Positions 45,926-55,027 are shown, counted from the stretch's first letter. The stretch: DNA of 64,000 nucleotides from Ulvibacterium sp965248315 (GCF_965248315.1 NZ_CBDFIX010000002.1:4371848-4435847); one strand, 5' to 3'. Made by a program: numbers and translations. The notes: generated by a model not told the origin, from the sequence alone.

Positions 45926-46910
45926 AATTGGACAATTCCTTGGTCAATATGTCTTGCCCACTATTTAAGAAACGGTGGCGTACCGGAACATAGTACAGGT
46001 TCTCCAGTTTCCCGGTCAGACGGACATAATCCTTTTCCGTAGTTAAAATACATTCCTTAGACTTAAAAAGAGCCAATTCGTTTTCAGTGAAGTAATGATG
46101 GTCCCCAAACCTTAGATGCTCAAAAACAAGTCCTTTGTTTTTAAGCCAACGAATCAAAGGTTCGGGATAGGCTATTCCAGTGACCAGCGTAATTCTTAGG
46201 TTTCTCAGATTTTCCCAAGAAATTGCTTTGGTATCTCTTACTGGAAGGTCATATGCCAAACTACTGAAAAATATCCGTTGATTTTTTGTTGGCTTTATTC
46301 TATTTATAATAGCATCCTGTTCCATTTGGGACAATGAGGAAGGACATTTGGTGACTACAATGGCATTCGCCCGTTTTGCTTCTTTTTTGGCATCACGCAA
46401 ATTACCTGTGGGCAAATACCAATCATCCGTATACAAATTGGAATAAGTGGTCAATAAAATAGCGTACCCCGGACGCACTTTCCTGTGTTGAAAAGCATCG
46501 TCCAAAAGTATAACATCGGGGGTTCCCCGCTTTTTCAATTCAAGAATTCCTCTGGTCCTGTTTGCGTCTACGGCAACCAAGACCTTAGGAAATTTGGAAT
46601 GGATCTGAAAAGGCTCATCCCCTAACTCCTCAACCGTATTTTCCGCCCTTCCAATAAGAAACCCTTTTGATTTCCTCTTATATCCCCTACTTAGTACGGC
46701 AATGCTATGGGAGTGCTGAAAAAGGGATATCAAAAGCTCTATCATAGGTGTTTTCCCCGTCCCCCCAACACTCAAATTACCAATGCAAATTACAGGAATG
46801 TCAAAAGACCTTGATTTCAAAAACCCAACATCATACAAATAATTTCGAATATGTACCACAAGGGCATATACCAAAGAAATGGGAAACGTTATTTTTCGTA
46901 AAAGTCGCAC
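45906..46910 (-). CDS. lpxK: tetraacyldisaccharide 4'-kinase
   Basis: Phosphorylates the 4' position of lipid A precursor. 334 residues. An N-terminal membrane-associating helix is followed by the P-loop VGGTGKTP (near residue 50) and the signature ILLDDAFQHRKVRPG near 140. Presence confirms an LPS-containing Gram-negative. Single gene: convergent with the hybrid kinase, divergent from the Nif3-like gene with a 50-bp gap. Confidence 0.95.
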   Translation of the reverse strand: MRLLRKITFPISLVYALVVHIRNYLYDVGFLKSRSFDIPVICIGNLSVGGTGKTPMIELLISLFQHSHSIAVLSRGYKRKSKGFLIGRAENTVEELGDEPFQIHSKFPKVLVAVDANRTRGILELKKRGTPDVILLDDAFQHRKVRPGYAILLTTYSNLYTDDWYLPTGNLRDAKKEAKRANAIVVTKCPSSLSQMEQDAIINRIKPTKNQRIFFSSLAYDLPVRDTKAISWENLRNLRITLVTGIAYPEPLIRWLKNKGLVFEHLRFGDHHYFTENELALFKSKECILTTEKDYVRLTGKLENLYYVPVRHRFLNSGQDILTKELSNFMMQGS

Positions 46911-46931
46911 CGGAACGAAAATATAATATTT

Positions 46932-46939
46932 TATCTTTG
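46932..46939 (+). promoter_or_regulatory. candidate -7 element for the Nif3-like operon
   Basis: TATCTTTG matches TAnnTTTG, 21 nt before the ATG at 46961, inside the 50-bp gap with lpxK. Its -33 element would lie in the lpxK start region. Confidence 0.42.
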
Positions 46940-46960
46940 ATAGCCTTATAAAACCAAAAA

Positions 46961-48055
46961 ATGACCGTCCTGGAAATAACCCGAATACTGGAAGAACTGG
47001 CCCCTTTACACTATGCCGAAGATTTTGATAATACCGGAATTTTAGTGGGTAACCCGGAAGCAGAAGTCTCTGGGGTTTTGGTTACCTTGGATACTTTGGA
47101 AACCGTTGTCGAGGAGGCTATTGCCCATAATTGCAATCTTGTTGTAAGCTTTCATCCCATAATTTTTGGTGGATTAAAAAAGTTGACCGGTTCTTCTTAT
47201 GTAGAACGGACGGTAATAAAGGCGGTGCAAAACCAGATTGCTATTTATAGTATGCACACAGCATTGGACAATTCGCCCAAGGGGGTAAACGCGAAGATTT
47301 GCGAAATCCTTGGAATACAAAACCCTAAAATACTGATTCCCAAAAAGGGAACCCTCAAAAAATTAACGACCTATGTTCCAAAAAGTGATGCGGAAAAAGT
47401 AAGAAAAGGTCTTTTTGCAGCAGGAGCGGGAAACATAGGAAAGTATAGCGATTGTAGTTTCAACACGGATGGAACCGGTAGTTACAAAGCAAATGACGGA
47501 GCAAACCCGGCCAAGGGTCAGATTGGACAATTTCATTATGAGGAAGAGACACAAATAAACGTGGTTTTTTCAGCGATGAACGAGCCTAGAATAAAAACTG
47601 CATTGTTAAAACACCACCCTTACGAAGAAGTAGCCTATGAGATTTATACCTTGGACAATACCGATCCTACAATAGGTATGGGAATGGTGGGTCATCTAAA
47701 AAGTCCTATGGAGGAAATGCAGTTTCTTGAGCTTATTAAGAAAAAAATGAAGGCATCCTGTGTACGTCATTCGGAATTATTGGGAAAAAGGATACAAAAA
47801 GTAGCGGTTCTTGGAGGTAGCGGAGCTTTTGCGATTTCCGCTGCAAAAGCCTCCGGGGCGCATGTTTTTATCACTTCCGATGTAAAATATCATCAATTCT
47901 ACGAGGCCGAGAACAAAATGGTGATAGCAGATATTGGACATTATGAAACGGAACAGTTTACAAAAAACCTATTAGTAGATTATCTTACAAAAAAAATCCC
48001 TAATTTTGCAATCCGTTTATCGGAAAGTAAAACCAATCCCATCAAGTATTTATAA
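46961..48055 (+). CDS. Nif3-like dinuclear metal center protein
   Basis: 364 residues, NIF3/YbgI (DUF34) family, a hexameric toroid with two metal ions per subunit. Metal ligand motifs: VVSFHPIIFGG near 65 (HxxHP-like region), YSMHTALDN near 102 and the C-terminal ADIGHYETEQF near 330. The middle insert (about 130-230) is the PII-like domain of the long form. Biochemical role uncertain; recently linked by others to metal-cofactor repair. Five bp before the coiled-coil gene, so co-transcribed. Confidence 0.88.
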   Translation: MTVLEITRILEELAPLHYAEDFDNTGILVGNPEAEVSGVLVTLDTLETVVEEAIAHNCNLVVSFHPIIFGGLKKLTGSSYVERTVIKAVQNQIAIYSMHTALDNSPKGVNAKICEILGIQNPKILIPKKGTLKKLTTYVPKSDAEKVRKGLFAAGAGNIGKYSDCSFNTDGTGSYKANDGANPAKGQIGQFHYEEETQINVVFSAMNEPRIKTALLKHHPYEEVAYEIYTLDNTDPTIGMGMVGHLKSPMEEMQFLELIKKKMKASCVRHSELLGKRIQKVAVLGGSGAFAISAAKASGAHVFITSDVKYHQFYEAENKMVIADIGHYETEQFTKNLLVDYLTKKIPNFAIRLSESKTNPIKYL

Positions 48056-48060
48056 AGCAT

Positions 48061-48840
48061 ATGGCTAAAAAGGTAGAAGCGACCGTAGAGGAAAAACTAA
48101 GGGCATTATACGATTTACAGTTAATTGATTCCAGAGTGGATGAAATACGTAATGTTAGGGGAGAGCTCCCATTGGAAGTAGAAGACCTGGAAGATGAGGT
48201 ATTAGGGCTTAAAACCAGAATGGATAAGCTTAAGACCGATGTTGAGACCATTAATTTTGAAATCGGCGCAAAGAAGAATCTCATCGAAGAGGCAAAAACG
48301 TTGATCAAGAAATATAGCGAGCAACAAAAAAATGTTCGGAATAGTAGGGAGTTCAATTCCATAAGCAAGGAATTGGAATTCCAGGAATTGGAAATTCAAT
48401 TGGCCGATAAGAATATAAAGGAGTTCAAAGCCCAAATAGAACAAAAAAAGGAAGTTATATCGGAAACCAAGGAAAAGCTCTCCGAAAGGGAGGCCCACTT
48501 AAAGCATAAGAAAAGTGAATTGGACGCTATTCTGGCAGAGACCGAAAAGGAGGAAATGGCCTTATTGGACAAGTCCAAAAAATTCCAGACTGAAATAGAG
48601 GAAAGGTTGATCAAGGCTTACACTCGAATCCGAAGTAATGTAAAGAACGGTCTGGCCGTTGTTCCCGTTGAACGTGGCGCATCAGGAGGCTCTTTCTTTA
48701 CCATACCTCCACAGGTGCAGGTAGAAATTGCCTCGCGTAAAAAAATTATTACGGACGAGCACAGCGGCCGTATTTTGGTGGATCCCATTTTAGCGGAGGA
48801 AGAGCAGGAAAAAATGGAAAAAATGTTTTCCAGTTTGTAG
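48061..48840 (+). CDS. coiled-coil 'C4-type zinc ribbon' family protein lacking the cysteines
   Basis: 259 residues, mostly a long coiled coil (about 25-175), then a small C-terminal domain. In the family this end is a zinc ribbon with two CxxC pairs. Here the corresponding motifs read RGASGGSFFTIPPQ and IITDEHSGRILVDP, and the whole protein has no Cys. The fold is probably kept without zinc. The Nif3-like gene is directly upstream, a pairing conserved in Bacteroidota, so joint function is likely. A terminator follows. Confidence 0.85.
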   Translation: MAKKVEATVEEKLRALYDLQLIDSRVDEIRNVRGELPLEVEDLEDEVLGLKTRMDKLKTDVETINFEIGAKKNLIEEAKTLIKKYSEQQKNVRNSREFNSISKELEFQELEIQLADKNIKEFKAQIEQKKEVISETKEKLSEREAHLKHKKSELDAILAETEKEEMALLDKSKKFQTEIEERLIKAYTRIRSNVKNGLAVVPVERGASGGSFFTIPPQVQVEIASRKKIITDEHSGRILVDPILAEEEQEKMEKMFSSL

Positions 48841-48864
48841 GGATTGATTCCTTAGAAAAAGATT

Positions 48865-48899
48865 AAAAAGCCATCCACTCCATGTGAGATGGCTTTTTT
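48865..48899 (+). terminator. intrinsic terminator after the Nif3/coiled-coil operon
   Basis: AAAAAGCCATC at 48865-48875 pairs with GATGGCTTTTT at 48888-48898, 12-nt loop, followed by a T-run. Confidence 0.82.
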
Positions 48900-48921
48900 A
48901 TTCACAACAGGAAATAGTAAT

Positions 48922-49356
48922 ATGACCACATTAAAACTCATTATAACGGTTATTCTTTTGAGCACTTTTAAGGGTGGCACCCAGCAACTAGAGGATTATC
49001 AATGGAAAAACAGGGTTCTCCTTTTTTTTGATGTATCATGGGAATCCAATGCCATAAACTCTCAATTGGGAAAATTTTCCGGGGTACGGGAAGAAATAGT
49101 AGACCGCGATCTAATCCTATTTGTGGCAACTCCTAAAGGTATCTTTACGGGACGTGGTCATCCGCAGGATATGCAATTAAAAGATGTATATAATACCGCC
49201 AATGTTTCCGAAAAGTTTAAGGGAGTGGTCTTGATCGGAAAGGATGGCGGTGTTAAGCTAAAAAAGGATTTTGAAATAAATCCACAGCTTGTTTTTGATT
49301 TAATTGACAGTATGCCCATGCGAAGGGCCGAAATGCGGTCCGGAAAAAATCATTGA
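48922..49356 (+). CDS. DUF4174 domain protein
   Basis: 144 residues from ATG 48922; an in-frame extension would start inside the terminator. A short hydrophobic N terminus suggests export. The body has the DUF4174 pattern: WKNRVLLFFDVSW, DRDLILFVATPKG and FKGVVLIGKDGGVKLKKDF. This resembles a thioredoxin fold without the CxxC. Function unknown. Its stop overlaps the convergent kmo gene by 7 bp. Confidence 0.75.
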   Translation: MTTLKLIITVILLSTFKGGTQQLEDYQWKNRVLLFFDVSWESNAINSQLGKFSGVREEIVDRDLILFVATPKGIFTGRGHPQDMQLKDVYNTANVSEKFKGVVLIGKDGGVKLKKDFEINPQLVFDLIDSMPMRRAEMRSGKNH

Positions 49357-50693
49357 AGTAAATCTAAAATCATTTGCTCAACTTCTGGGCTATCCCATCT
49401 TTTCTCAATGTCGGGCACCTGCATTACTTCTTTCATAATTTCCTCTTGTGCATCACCAATTGCAAGGGCCTCGGCATAAGGCTTGTTTGAAAAAGTGACT
49501 CTGGAATATGCCGGAATCCACTTATTAGGGTGCTTTTCCGCAAACCGTTTTTCAATCTTTTTTTGTAATAGAAATCCGGGGTCTGCCGTTTTGCTGCTCA
49601 TTTCCTTAAAATTACGATAGCTCAATTCTGCAATAGCATCGGCATTTGGTTTACGTTCTTCTTGATAGGCACGGAAAATAGTCTCCCAATCATCACCATA
49701 TTGTCCCATTAATTGGTCAAGGAAATAAATATCCTCGAACCCAGCGTTCATTCCCTGCCCATAAAATGGCACTATGGCATGGGCCGCATCACCCACAAGT
49801 GCAACCTTGTCCCAATAGGTCCAAGGGTAGCATTTCATGGTTACCAAGGCACTGGTAGGGTTGGCAAAGAAATCAGTAGTTAAATTTTCAATTTCTTTTC
49901 GTACGTTGGGGAAGTAAGTCTTAAAGAATTTCTTTGCTTCTTTTTTGGTCGTTATATTTTCAAAAGATACCTCCCCTTCAAAGGGCATAAAGAGGGTACA
50001 GGTAAAACTTCCATCCAAATTAGGCATGGCAATAAACATAAACCTTCCTCTTGGCCATATATGAAAGGAATTCTTATCCAGTTTATGGGAGCCATCCCCA
50101 TTGGCCGGAATGGTCAGCTCCTTATATCCCACATCGATAAAGTCCTGGGAATAATCAAAACGGCTCCTCCTCTGCATTTTGTGACGCACTCTGGAAAAAG
50201 CCCCGTCACAGCCGAAAACCATATCAAAATCGTATGCCGTCCATTTGCCTTTTTCCGTTTCCCCAGTATAGATTTTGGCCTGGGGCAAGTCCACGTCCCA
50301 AACTTTTTCCTCAAATCTGAATTCCACTCCGGTGCCCTCGGCCAAGTCTATCATCTTACGGTTTAGCACACCCCTGGAAATGGACCAAATGGCCTCACCT
50401 TCCTTGCCATACTTTTGAAAATAAAGGGGTTTTCCAACAACATGCATAGCCCTTTTGTCCAAAGGAATGGCAATTTTCTTTATCTCATTTTCAATCTGGA
50501 TTTCCCGCAAGGCCCTCCAACCCCTATCACTCATCGCCAAATTAATGGAACGGCCAGAAAATTTAATAGTCCTAATATCTGGCCTTCTATCGAAAACAGT
50601 AATGGAATGCCCTCTTTTTTGTAGATAAATGGCCAATAATGAACCGACCAGTCCCGAGCCTACAATGGCAATTTTTTTGGGAGTCTGTGTCAT
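49350..50693 (-). CDS. kmo: kynurenine 3-monooxygenase
   Basis: FAD monooxygenase that hydroxylates kynurenine, in tryptophan breakdown and de novo NAD synthesis. 447 residues. Rossmann FAD motif IVGSGLVGS at about 10-18, ribose-binding FDRRPDIR, KMO-specific GRSINLAMSDRGW near 48-60, and GDAAHAIVPFYGQGMNAG near 300. The other pathway genes are not in the window. It belongs to a pathway opposite to the trp operon at the other end of the window, but the two are 45 kb apart and presumably unrelated in control. Confidence 0.93.
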   Translation of the reverse strand: MTQTPKKIAIVGSGLVGSLLAIYLQKRGHSITVFDRRPDIRTIKFSGRSINLAMSDRGWRALREIQIENEIKKIAIPLDKRAMHVVGKPLYFQKYGKEGEAIWSISRGVLNRKMIDLAEGTGVEFRFEEKVWDVDLPQAKIYTGETEKGKWTAYDFDMVFGCDGAFSRVRHKMQRRSRFDYSQDFIDVGYKELTIPANGDGSHKLDKNSFHIWPRGRFMFIAMPNLDGSFTCTLFMPFEGEVSFENITTKKEAKKFFKTYFPNVRKEIENLTTDFFANPTSALVTMKCYPWTYWDKVALVGDAAHAIVPFYGQGMNAGFEDIYFLDQLMGQYGDDWETIFRAYQEERKPNADAIAELSYRNFKEMSSKTADPGFLLQKKIEKRFAEKHPNKWIPAYSRVTFSNKPYAEALAIGDAQEEIMKEVMQVPDIEKRWDSPEVEQMILDLLQ

Positions 50694-50847
50694 AAATAAC
50701 CTATGGGCTATGGTTTAAAGATGGTAAAAGTACTAAAATTTAAATATTCGTGATAAAAGCATTGGAAAGCGCTTAAAATTCCAAGTTTAAAAAATAGTTA
50801 ACACTTTTTGTTTAGCTTTTATTTATTTTAGTGAAACAAAAAATGAT

Positions 50848-51489
50848 ATGTTGTATTATTCCAAGTCCGATTTGGAAAATCTACCTACCCGCTTTAAATC
50901 CAACCTCATCAACAGCTGCACAGGATATAAATCCTGCAACTTACTTGGAACAATTTCGGAGAAGGGAGTTACCAACCTTGCAATTTTCAATTCCATTATG
51001 CATATAGGAAGTAATCCACCGCTTTTGGGTTTCATCCTAAGACCCCTTACGGTTAAACGGGACACCTACGAAAACCTAATGCTCAATGGGGATTTCACCG
51101 TAAATCACGTAAACAAATCCATTATAAAGTCGGCTCATCAGACTTCGGCAAACTATGAAAAAGAAATCTCTGAATTTGAAAAAACCGGGTTGACCGCGGA
51201 GTATTTGGACGGCTTTTCGGCACCCTATGTTGGGGAAAGTACGATAAAATTAGGGTGCCGTTATGAAAATGCCTATGAAATAAAGGAAAATGGCTGCCTG
51301 TTGATTATTGGAAGTATCCTTCATATTTATCTGCCCAAAGAAACCCAACACAAAGACGGATGGGTACAATTGGATAAAGCACAAAGCATCTCCGCCATAG
51401 GGCTGGACGGCTATGCCCTACCAGAGTTATTAACACGCCTTGCCTATGCCAGACCGGATAAATTTGAGGATACTCCAGATGAACCGTAA
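50848..51489 (+). CDS. flavin reductase-like protein
   Basis: 213 residues, FMN-binding split-barrel (flavin reductase domain) from about residue 20 to 170: SCNLLGTISEKGVTNLAIF, PPLLGFILRPLTVKRDTYENL and GDFTVNHVN. Contains flavin and probably reduces it or an associated substrate. Immediately followed by DUF2256 and two photolyase/cryptochrome genes that use FAD, so a supporting role in flavin supply or reduction is an inference from position only. Confidence 0.82.
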   Translation: MLYYSKSDLENLPTRFKSNLINSCTGYKSCNLLGTISEKGVTNLAIFNSIMHIGSNPPLLGFILRPLTVKRDTYENLMLNGDFTVNHVNKSIIKSAHQTSANYEKEISEFEKTGLTAEYLDGFSAPYVGESTIKLGCRYENAYEIKENGCLLIIGSILHIYLPKETQHKDGWVQLDKAQSISAIGLDGYALPELLTRLAYARPDKFEDTPDEP

Positions 51490-51634
51490 AAAAGCCGACC
51501 TCCCCGTTAAAATCTGCAAGGTTTGTGGTTTGGCCTTTCGTTGGCGAAGAAAATGGAGAAAAAATTGGGAAGAGGTTAAATATTGTAGTGAAAGATGTAG
51601 AAGAAATAAAAACTTAAAGGTAGATAATAGTTGA
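51479..51634 (+). CDS. DUF2256 zinc-finger-like small protein
   Basis: 51 residues from ATG 51479, overlapping the end of the flavin reductase gene by 11 bp. Cysteines C13 and C16 (CKVC) and C36 and C40 (CSERC) form a probable zinc site; the rest is rich in Arg, Lys and Trp. DUF2256 proteins are found next to or fused with cryptochrome/photolyase genes, as here. Nucleic-acid binding is plausible from charge. Molecular function unknown. Confidence 0.82.
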   Translation: MNRKKADLPVKICKVCGLAFRWRRKWRKNWEEVKYCSERCRRNKNLKVDNS

Positions 51635-51690
51635 CTTCAATAGTTGAATTAAATGGCGCTCAACTTGAACTTCATTCTTAATATGTAAAA

Positions 51691-52986
51691 ATGAACAATC
51701 TAATTTGGTTTAGGAACGACCTTAGGATAACGGACAATTCTTCCGTTAACAAAGCATGCTCGGGAGTTAAAGTAATGGGTATTTATTGCTTTGACCCATA
51801 CTATTTTGGCATGGGTGATTATGGCTTTAAGAAAACGGAAAAGTTCAGGGCCCAATTTTTGATTGAAACCGTTATCCAACTAAAAGAAAACCTAAAGAAA
51901 TTGAACATTCCCTTGTTCGTTTATCTCGATAGCCCTGAAAAACGGATTCCAAAATTCATAAGGGAACATGACATACATGCTGTTTTCCTACAAAAAGAAT
52001 GGACACGGGACGAAAACAAAGCACGCGATGCCGTAATCGCCAATGTTCCGGCCTCCGTGAATTTTGAGGAAAGCTACGATCAGTTTCTTTTTCATCCGGA
52101 TGATATTCCCTATAACAGCTTGCAACAAATACCAAAGGTATTTACAGAGTTTAGAAAAAAATGCGAAACCCATTGCAAAGTGAGGACCACCTTGGAAAGC
52201 CCTAAGGCTAGGCCCTCAACAAATCAGTTCAAAAATAACACTGAAGTTCCGGGTATAAAGAATCTGGGATTGGACAATTTTAGTATCGATACCAGAACGG
52301 CCTTTCCTTTCCATGGCGGTGAAGTCAATGCTCAAAAAAGGGTACAGGAATATTTCTGGGAAACCAAAAAGTTGACCTTTTATAAAAAAACACGCAACGG
52401 ATTGGTAGGCCAAGGATATAGCTCCAAGCTTTCTGCGTGGCTGGCCAATGGAAGTATCTCGGCTCGCACTATCTATTGGGAGGTTAAGCAATTTGAAAGG
52501 ACCGTTAAAAAGAATGAAGATACCTACTGGCTCATTTTTGAACTGATTTGGCGAGACTTTTTCAAATATGTTTCTTTAAAACATGGTAACCGAATATTTC
52601 GGATCGAAGGTATTCTAAACAAAAAATACGAATGGAAAACATCAAAAAAAATAACGGAGCACTGGATTTCAGGCCAAACGGAGGATTCCTTTATTAATGC
52701 CAACATGCGGGAAATAGCCCGGACCGGGTGGATGAGCAACCGGGGTAGGCAAAACGTTGCAAGTTTTTGGTCCCGAATTCTTGAACAGGATTGGCGTATT
52801 GGTGCGGCCTATTTTGAAAGCATGCTCTTGGACTATGATGTACATAGCAATTGGGGCAATTGGATGTACAATAGTGGAGTCGGTAACGACCCACGCAATC
52901 GTACCTTCAATAGTAAACGGCAAGCGGAGCGATATGACCCCAATGGAAAATTTCAGGCCCTTTGGCTTCAAGAAACACTTTTTTAA
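51691..52986 (+). CDS. DASH-type cryptochrome/deoxyribodipyrimidine photolyase
   Basis: 431 residues. N-terminal photolyase alpha/beta domain (NLIWFRNDLRITDN, about 1-130) and the helical FAD domain (about 200-430): GLVGQGYSSKLSAWLANGSIS, then MREIARTGWMSNRGRQNVAS and the DASH-typical GVGNDPRNRTFN. DASH proteins repair CPD lesions in single-stranded DNA and bind antenna folate. Whether it also acts in signalling cannot be said. 56 bp after DUF2256. Confidence 0.92.
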   Translation: MNNLIWFRNDLRITDNSSVNKACSGVKVMGIYCFDPYYFGMGDYGFKKTEKFRAQFLIETVIQLKENLKKLNIPLFVYLDSPEKRIPKFIREHDIHAVFLQKEWTRDENKARDAVIANVPASVNFEESYDQFLFHPDDIPYNSLQQIPKVFTEFRKKCETHCKVRTTLESPKARPSTNQFKNNTEVPGIKNLGLDNFSIDTRTAFPFHGGEVNAQKRVQEYFWETKKLTFYKKTRNGLVGQGYSSKLSAWLANGSISARTIYWEVKQFERTVKKNEDTYWLIFELIWRDFFKYVSLKHGNRIFRIEGILNKKYEWKTSKKITEHWISGQTEDSFINANMREIARTGWMSNRGRQNVASFWSRILEQDWRIGAAYFESMLLDYDVHSNWGNWMYNSGVGNDPRNRTFNSKRQAERYDPNGKFQALWLQETLF

Positions 52987-53013
52987 AAATATGTTCCGAA
53001 ATTCATTTGAGCC

Positions 53014-54546
53014 ATGAACGTATTACGATTTATTTTGGGAGACCAACTCAATTTAGACCATAGTTGGTTTAAGGAGGTAGATGACTCCACCATCTATCTT
53101 ATGGCCGAAATGCGGCAAGAAACGGACTATGTGAAGCACCATATTCAAAAGGTAGTGGCCTTCTTCGTCGCAATGCGAAATTTTGCGGAGACGCTGGAAA
53201 AAAAAGGACATCGCGTTATCTACTTAAAAATTTCAGATCCCGAAAACCCCCAGAACTTGGAAAAGTTGATTTCCTTATATGTAGAAAAAACAGGAGTTAA
53301 AAAATTCGAATACCAACTTCCCGATGAATACCGATTGGACCGCCAATTACAATCCATCTGCCAGGTACTTGAGGTAGATACCGAAGCTTTTGATACGGAA
53401 CATTTCTATACCAAACGCTACGAGTTAAAGGACTTCTTTGAAGGAAAAAAGCAATTGGTCATGGAAAGTTTTTATCGGATGATGCGTAAAAAGCACGATG
53501 TCCTAATGACCAATGGGCAACCTAAGGGAGGTAAATGGAACTTTGATCAAAGTAACCGGAAAAAATGGAAGGGAACACCAGAAATTCCCCAAGAAAAGTT
53601 CTTTGACAAGGACGTTTCCGCAATTGTGGAAGAGATAAACTTATCCGGTGCAGAAACCTTTGGCAATCTGGATAAAGCTCATTTTAATTGGCCCGTTTCA
53701 AGAAGGGATTGTCTTTTAGTGTTGCGGTACTTCTTCGAACATCTCTTAAAATACTTTGGCGATTATCAAGATGCAATGCATACGGATGAGAAATTCCTAT
53801 TTCACTCACGACTTTCATTTGCCATGAACAGCAAGATGCTATCACCAAAAGAGGTCGTGAACCATGTTTTGGAATATTATAACAATTATTCCCATGAAAT
53901 TCATATTTCACAAATAGAGGGCTTCATTCGGCAAATTATTGGATGGCGTGAATACATGCGCGGAATTTATTGGAAAGAAATGCCCGGTTACGCCAATCAC
54001 AATAAATTGGAAAACTATAATAAACTACCCAGCTTCTATTGGACCGGCCATACCAAAATGAACTGTCTAAAACATGCCATAGGTCAAAGTTTGGACACTG
54101 CTTATGCCCACCATATTCAACGTTTAATGATAACTGGAAACTTTGCTTTATTGACCCAGACACATCCGGACGAAGTGGATCAATGGTATTTGGGCATCTA
54201 CATAGATGCCTTGGAGTGGGTGGAAATTACCAATACCCGAGGTATGAGTCAATTTGCTGACGGAGGCATAGTCGCCACCAAACCTTACGTAAGCAGTGCC
54301 AATTACATCAATAAAATGAGTAATTATTGTACCACCTGTCATTACAGCCCAAAACAGAAAATCGGGGAAAAGGGATGTCCTTTCAACGCCTTGTATTGGA
54401 ATTTTTTGGACGAAAAAAAGAAACATTTTGCAAACAACCCGAGAATGCGTATGATGCTAAATCTTTTAGAAAAAAAGGATAAACAGGAATTAAAGGATTT
54501 AAAGCAAAGGGCAAAAGACATTATCCAAAATCCCGAGAAGTATTAA
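53014..54546 (+). CDS. iron-sulfur (PhrB/FeS-BCP) photolyase family protein
   Basis: 510 residues, 27 bp after the DASH gene. N terminus RFILGDQLN is typical of this prokaryotic (6-4) photolyase/cryptochrome group. Four cysteines that should hold a [4Fe-4S] cluster are at 351 (NCLKHA), 439 and 442 (CTTC) and 455 (GCPFNA). They fall one residue after each of the PhrB positions 350, 438, 441 and 454. FAD-binding region in GGIVATKPYVSSANYI. Likely repairs (6-4) photoproducts. Together with the DASH gene it covers UV lesion repair. Confidence 0.92.
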   Translation: MNVLRFILGDQLNLDHSWFKEVDDSTIYLMAEMRQETDYVKHHIQKVVAFFVAMRNFAETLEKKGHRVIYLKISDPENPQNLEKLISLYVEKTGVKKFEYQLPDEYRLDRQLQSICQVLEVDTEAFDTEHFYTKRYELKDFFEGKKQLVMESFYRMMRKKHDVLMTNGQPKGGKWNFDQSNRKKWKGTPEIPQEKFFDKDVSAIVEEINLSGAETFGNLDKAHFNWPVSRRDCLLVLRYFFEHLLKYFGDYQDAMHTDEKFLFHSRLSFAMNSKMLSPKEVVNHVLEYYNNYSHEIHISQIEGFIRQIIGWREYMRGIYWKEMPGYANHNKLENYNKLPSFYWTGHTKMNCLKHAIGQSLDTAYAHHIQRLMITGNFALLTQTHPDEVDQWYLGIYIDALEWVEITNTRGMSQFADGGIVATKPYVSSANYINKMSNYCTTCHYSPKQKIGEKGCPFNALYWNFLDEKKKHFANNPRMRMMLNLLEKKDKQELKDLKQRAKDIIQNPEKY

Positions 54547-54590
54547 TCCACATTTAATAAACATTTAACGGTGCCGACACATCCTTATAC

Positions 54591-54684
54591 TATCTTTGCA
54601 ACGTATATATTGAGAATTTTCCGCTTAGGCGTCCATATATATCCAGAAAGTCCTTCACATTAGGTTTGTGAAGGACTTTTTTTA
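54591..54684 (+). ncRNA. candidate small RNA (promoter element, ~80-nt body, terminator)
   Basis: TATCTTTG at 54591-54598 is a full TAnnTTTG match. Transcription would begin near 54604 and stop at the hairpin 54647-54679 (13-bp perfect stem, 7-nt loop) with a T-run to 54684. The body contains TATATA blocks at both ends that could pair around a loop with GCTTAGGCG. No ORF is inside. The terminator may alternatively belong only to the photolyase gene ending at 54546. No Rfam family recognised. Confidence 0.42.
54647..54684 (+). terminator. intrinsic terminator
   Basis: AAAGTCCTTCACA (54647-54659) pairs perfectly with TGTGAAGGACTTT (54667-54679) across a 7-nt loop, followed by T's. Ends transcripts coming from the photolyase genes or a small RNA. 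Confidence 0.82.
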
Positions 54685-54986
54685 TTGTAAATACGGGCCA
54701 TCTTTTATATGAGGGTGGCAATTTATCCTTCTAAGCTATTTTTCATAAAGATCAGAAAATAAGAATAGCTAACTATCTCATTCATAGACTATTTTTGACC
54801 GGTAAACGATATCTTGGGAATTTTTGCCGAAACCTACGACCCATAAGTTTTACCCTTCATCGAACTTTAGGTCTTTAATCGAACAAAACACATTCTTAAA
54901 CAAAGAAAATATCACACGCGAAAGGGTGGAGCATAATTTTGTTTGTTAAAAGTACCTTAAAAATGCATAGTTCATTTTTTTATACC

Positions 54987-55027
54987 ATAGGTGGTCTAGC
55001 AATTCATAAAAAACATTCACCACCTAT
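54987..55027 (+). repeat. 9-bp inverted repeat upstream of the giant gene
   Basis: ATAGGTGGT at 54987-54995 and ACCACCTAT at 55019-55027, 23 nt apart. It ends 63 bp before the ATG at 55091, so it is in the leader or promoter. Either a hairpin or an operator half-site pair; no regulator is known to me. Confidence 0.4.

Noticed and set aside
1..50693. Possible functional link between the trp operon and kmo
   Set aside because: About 45 kb apart with no shared regulatory motif seen; both are ordinary metabolic genes.
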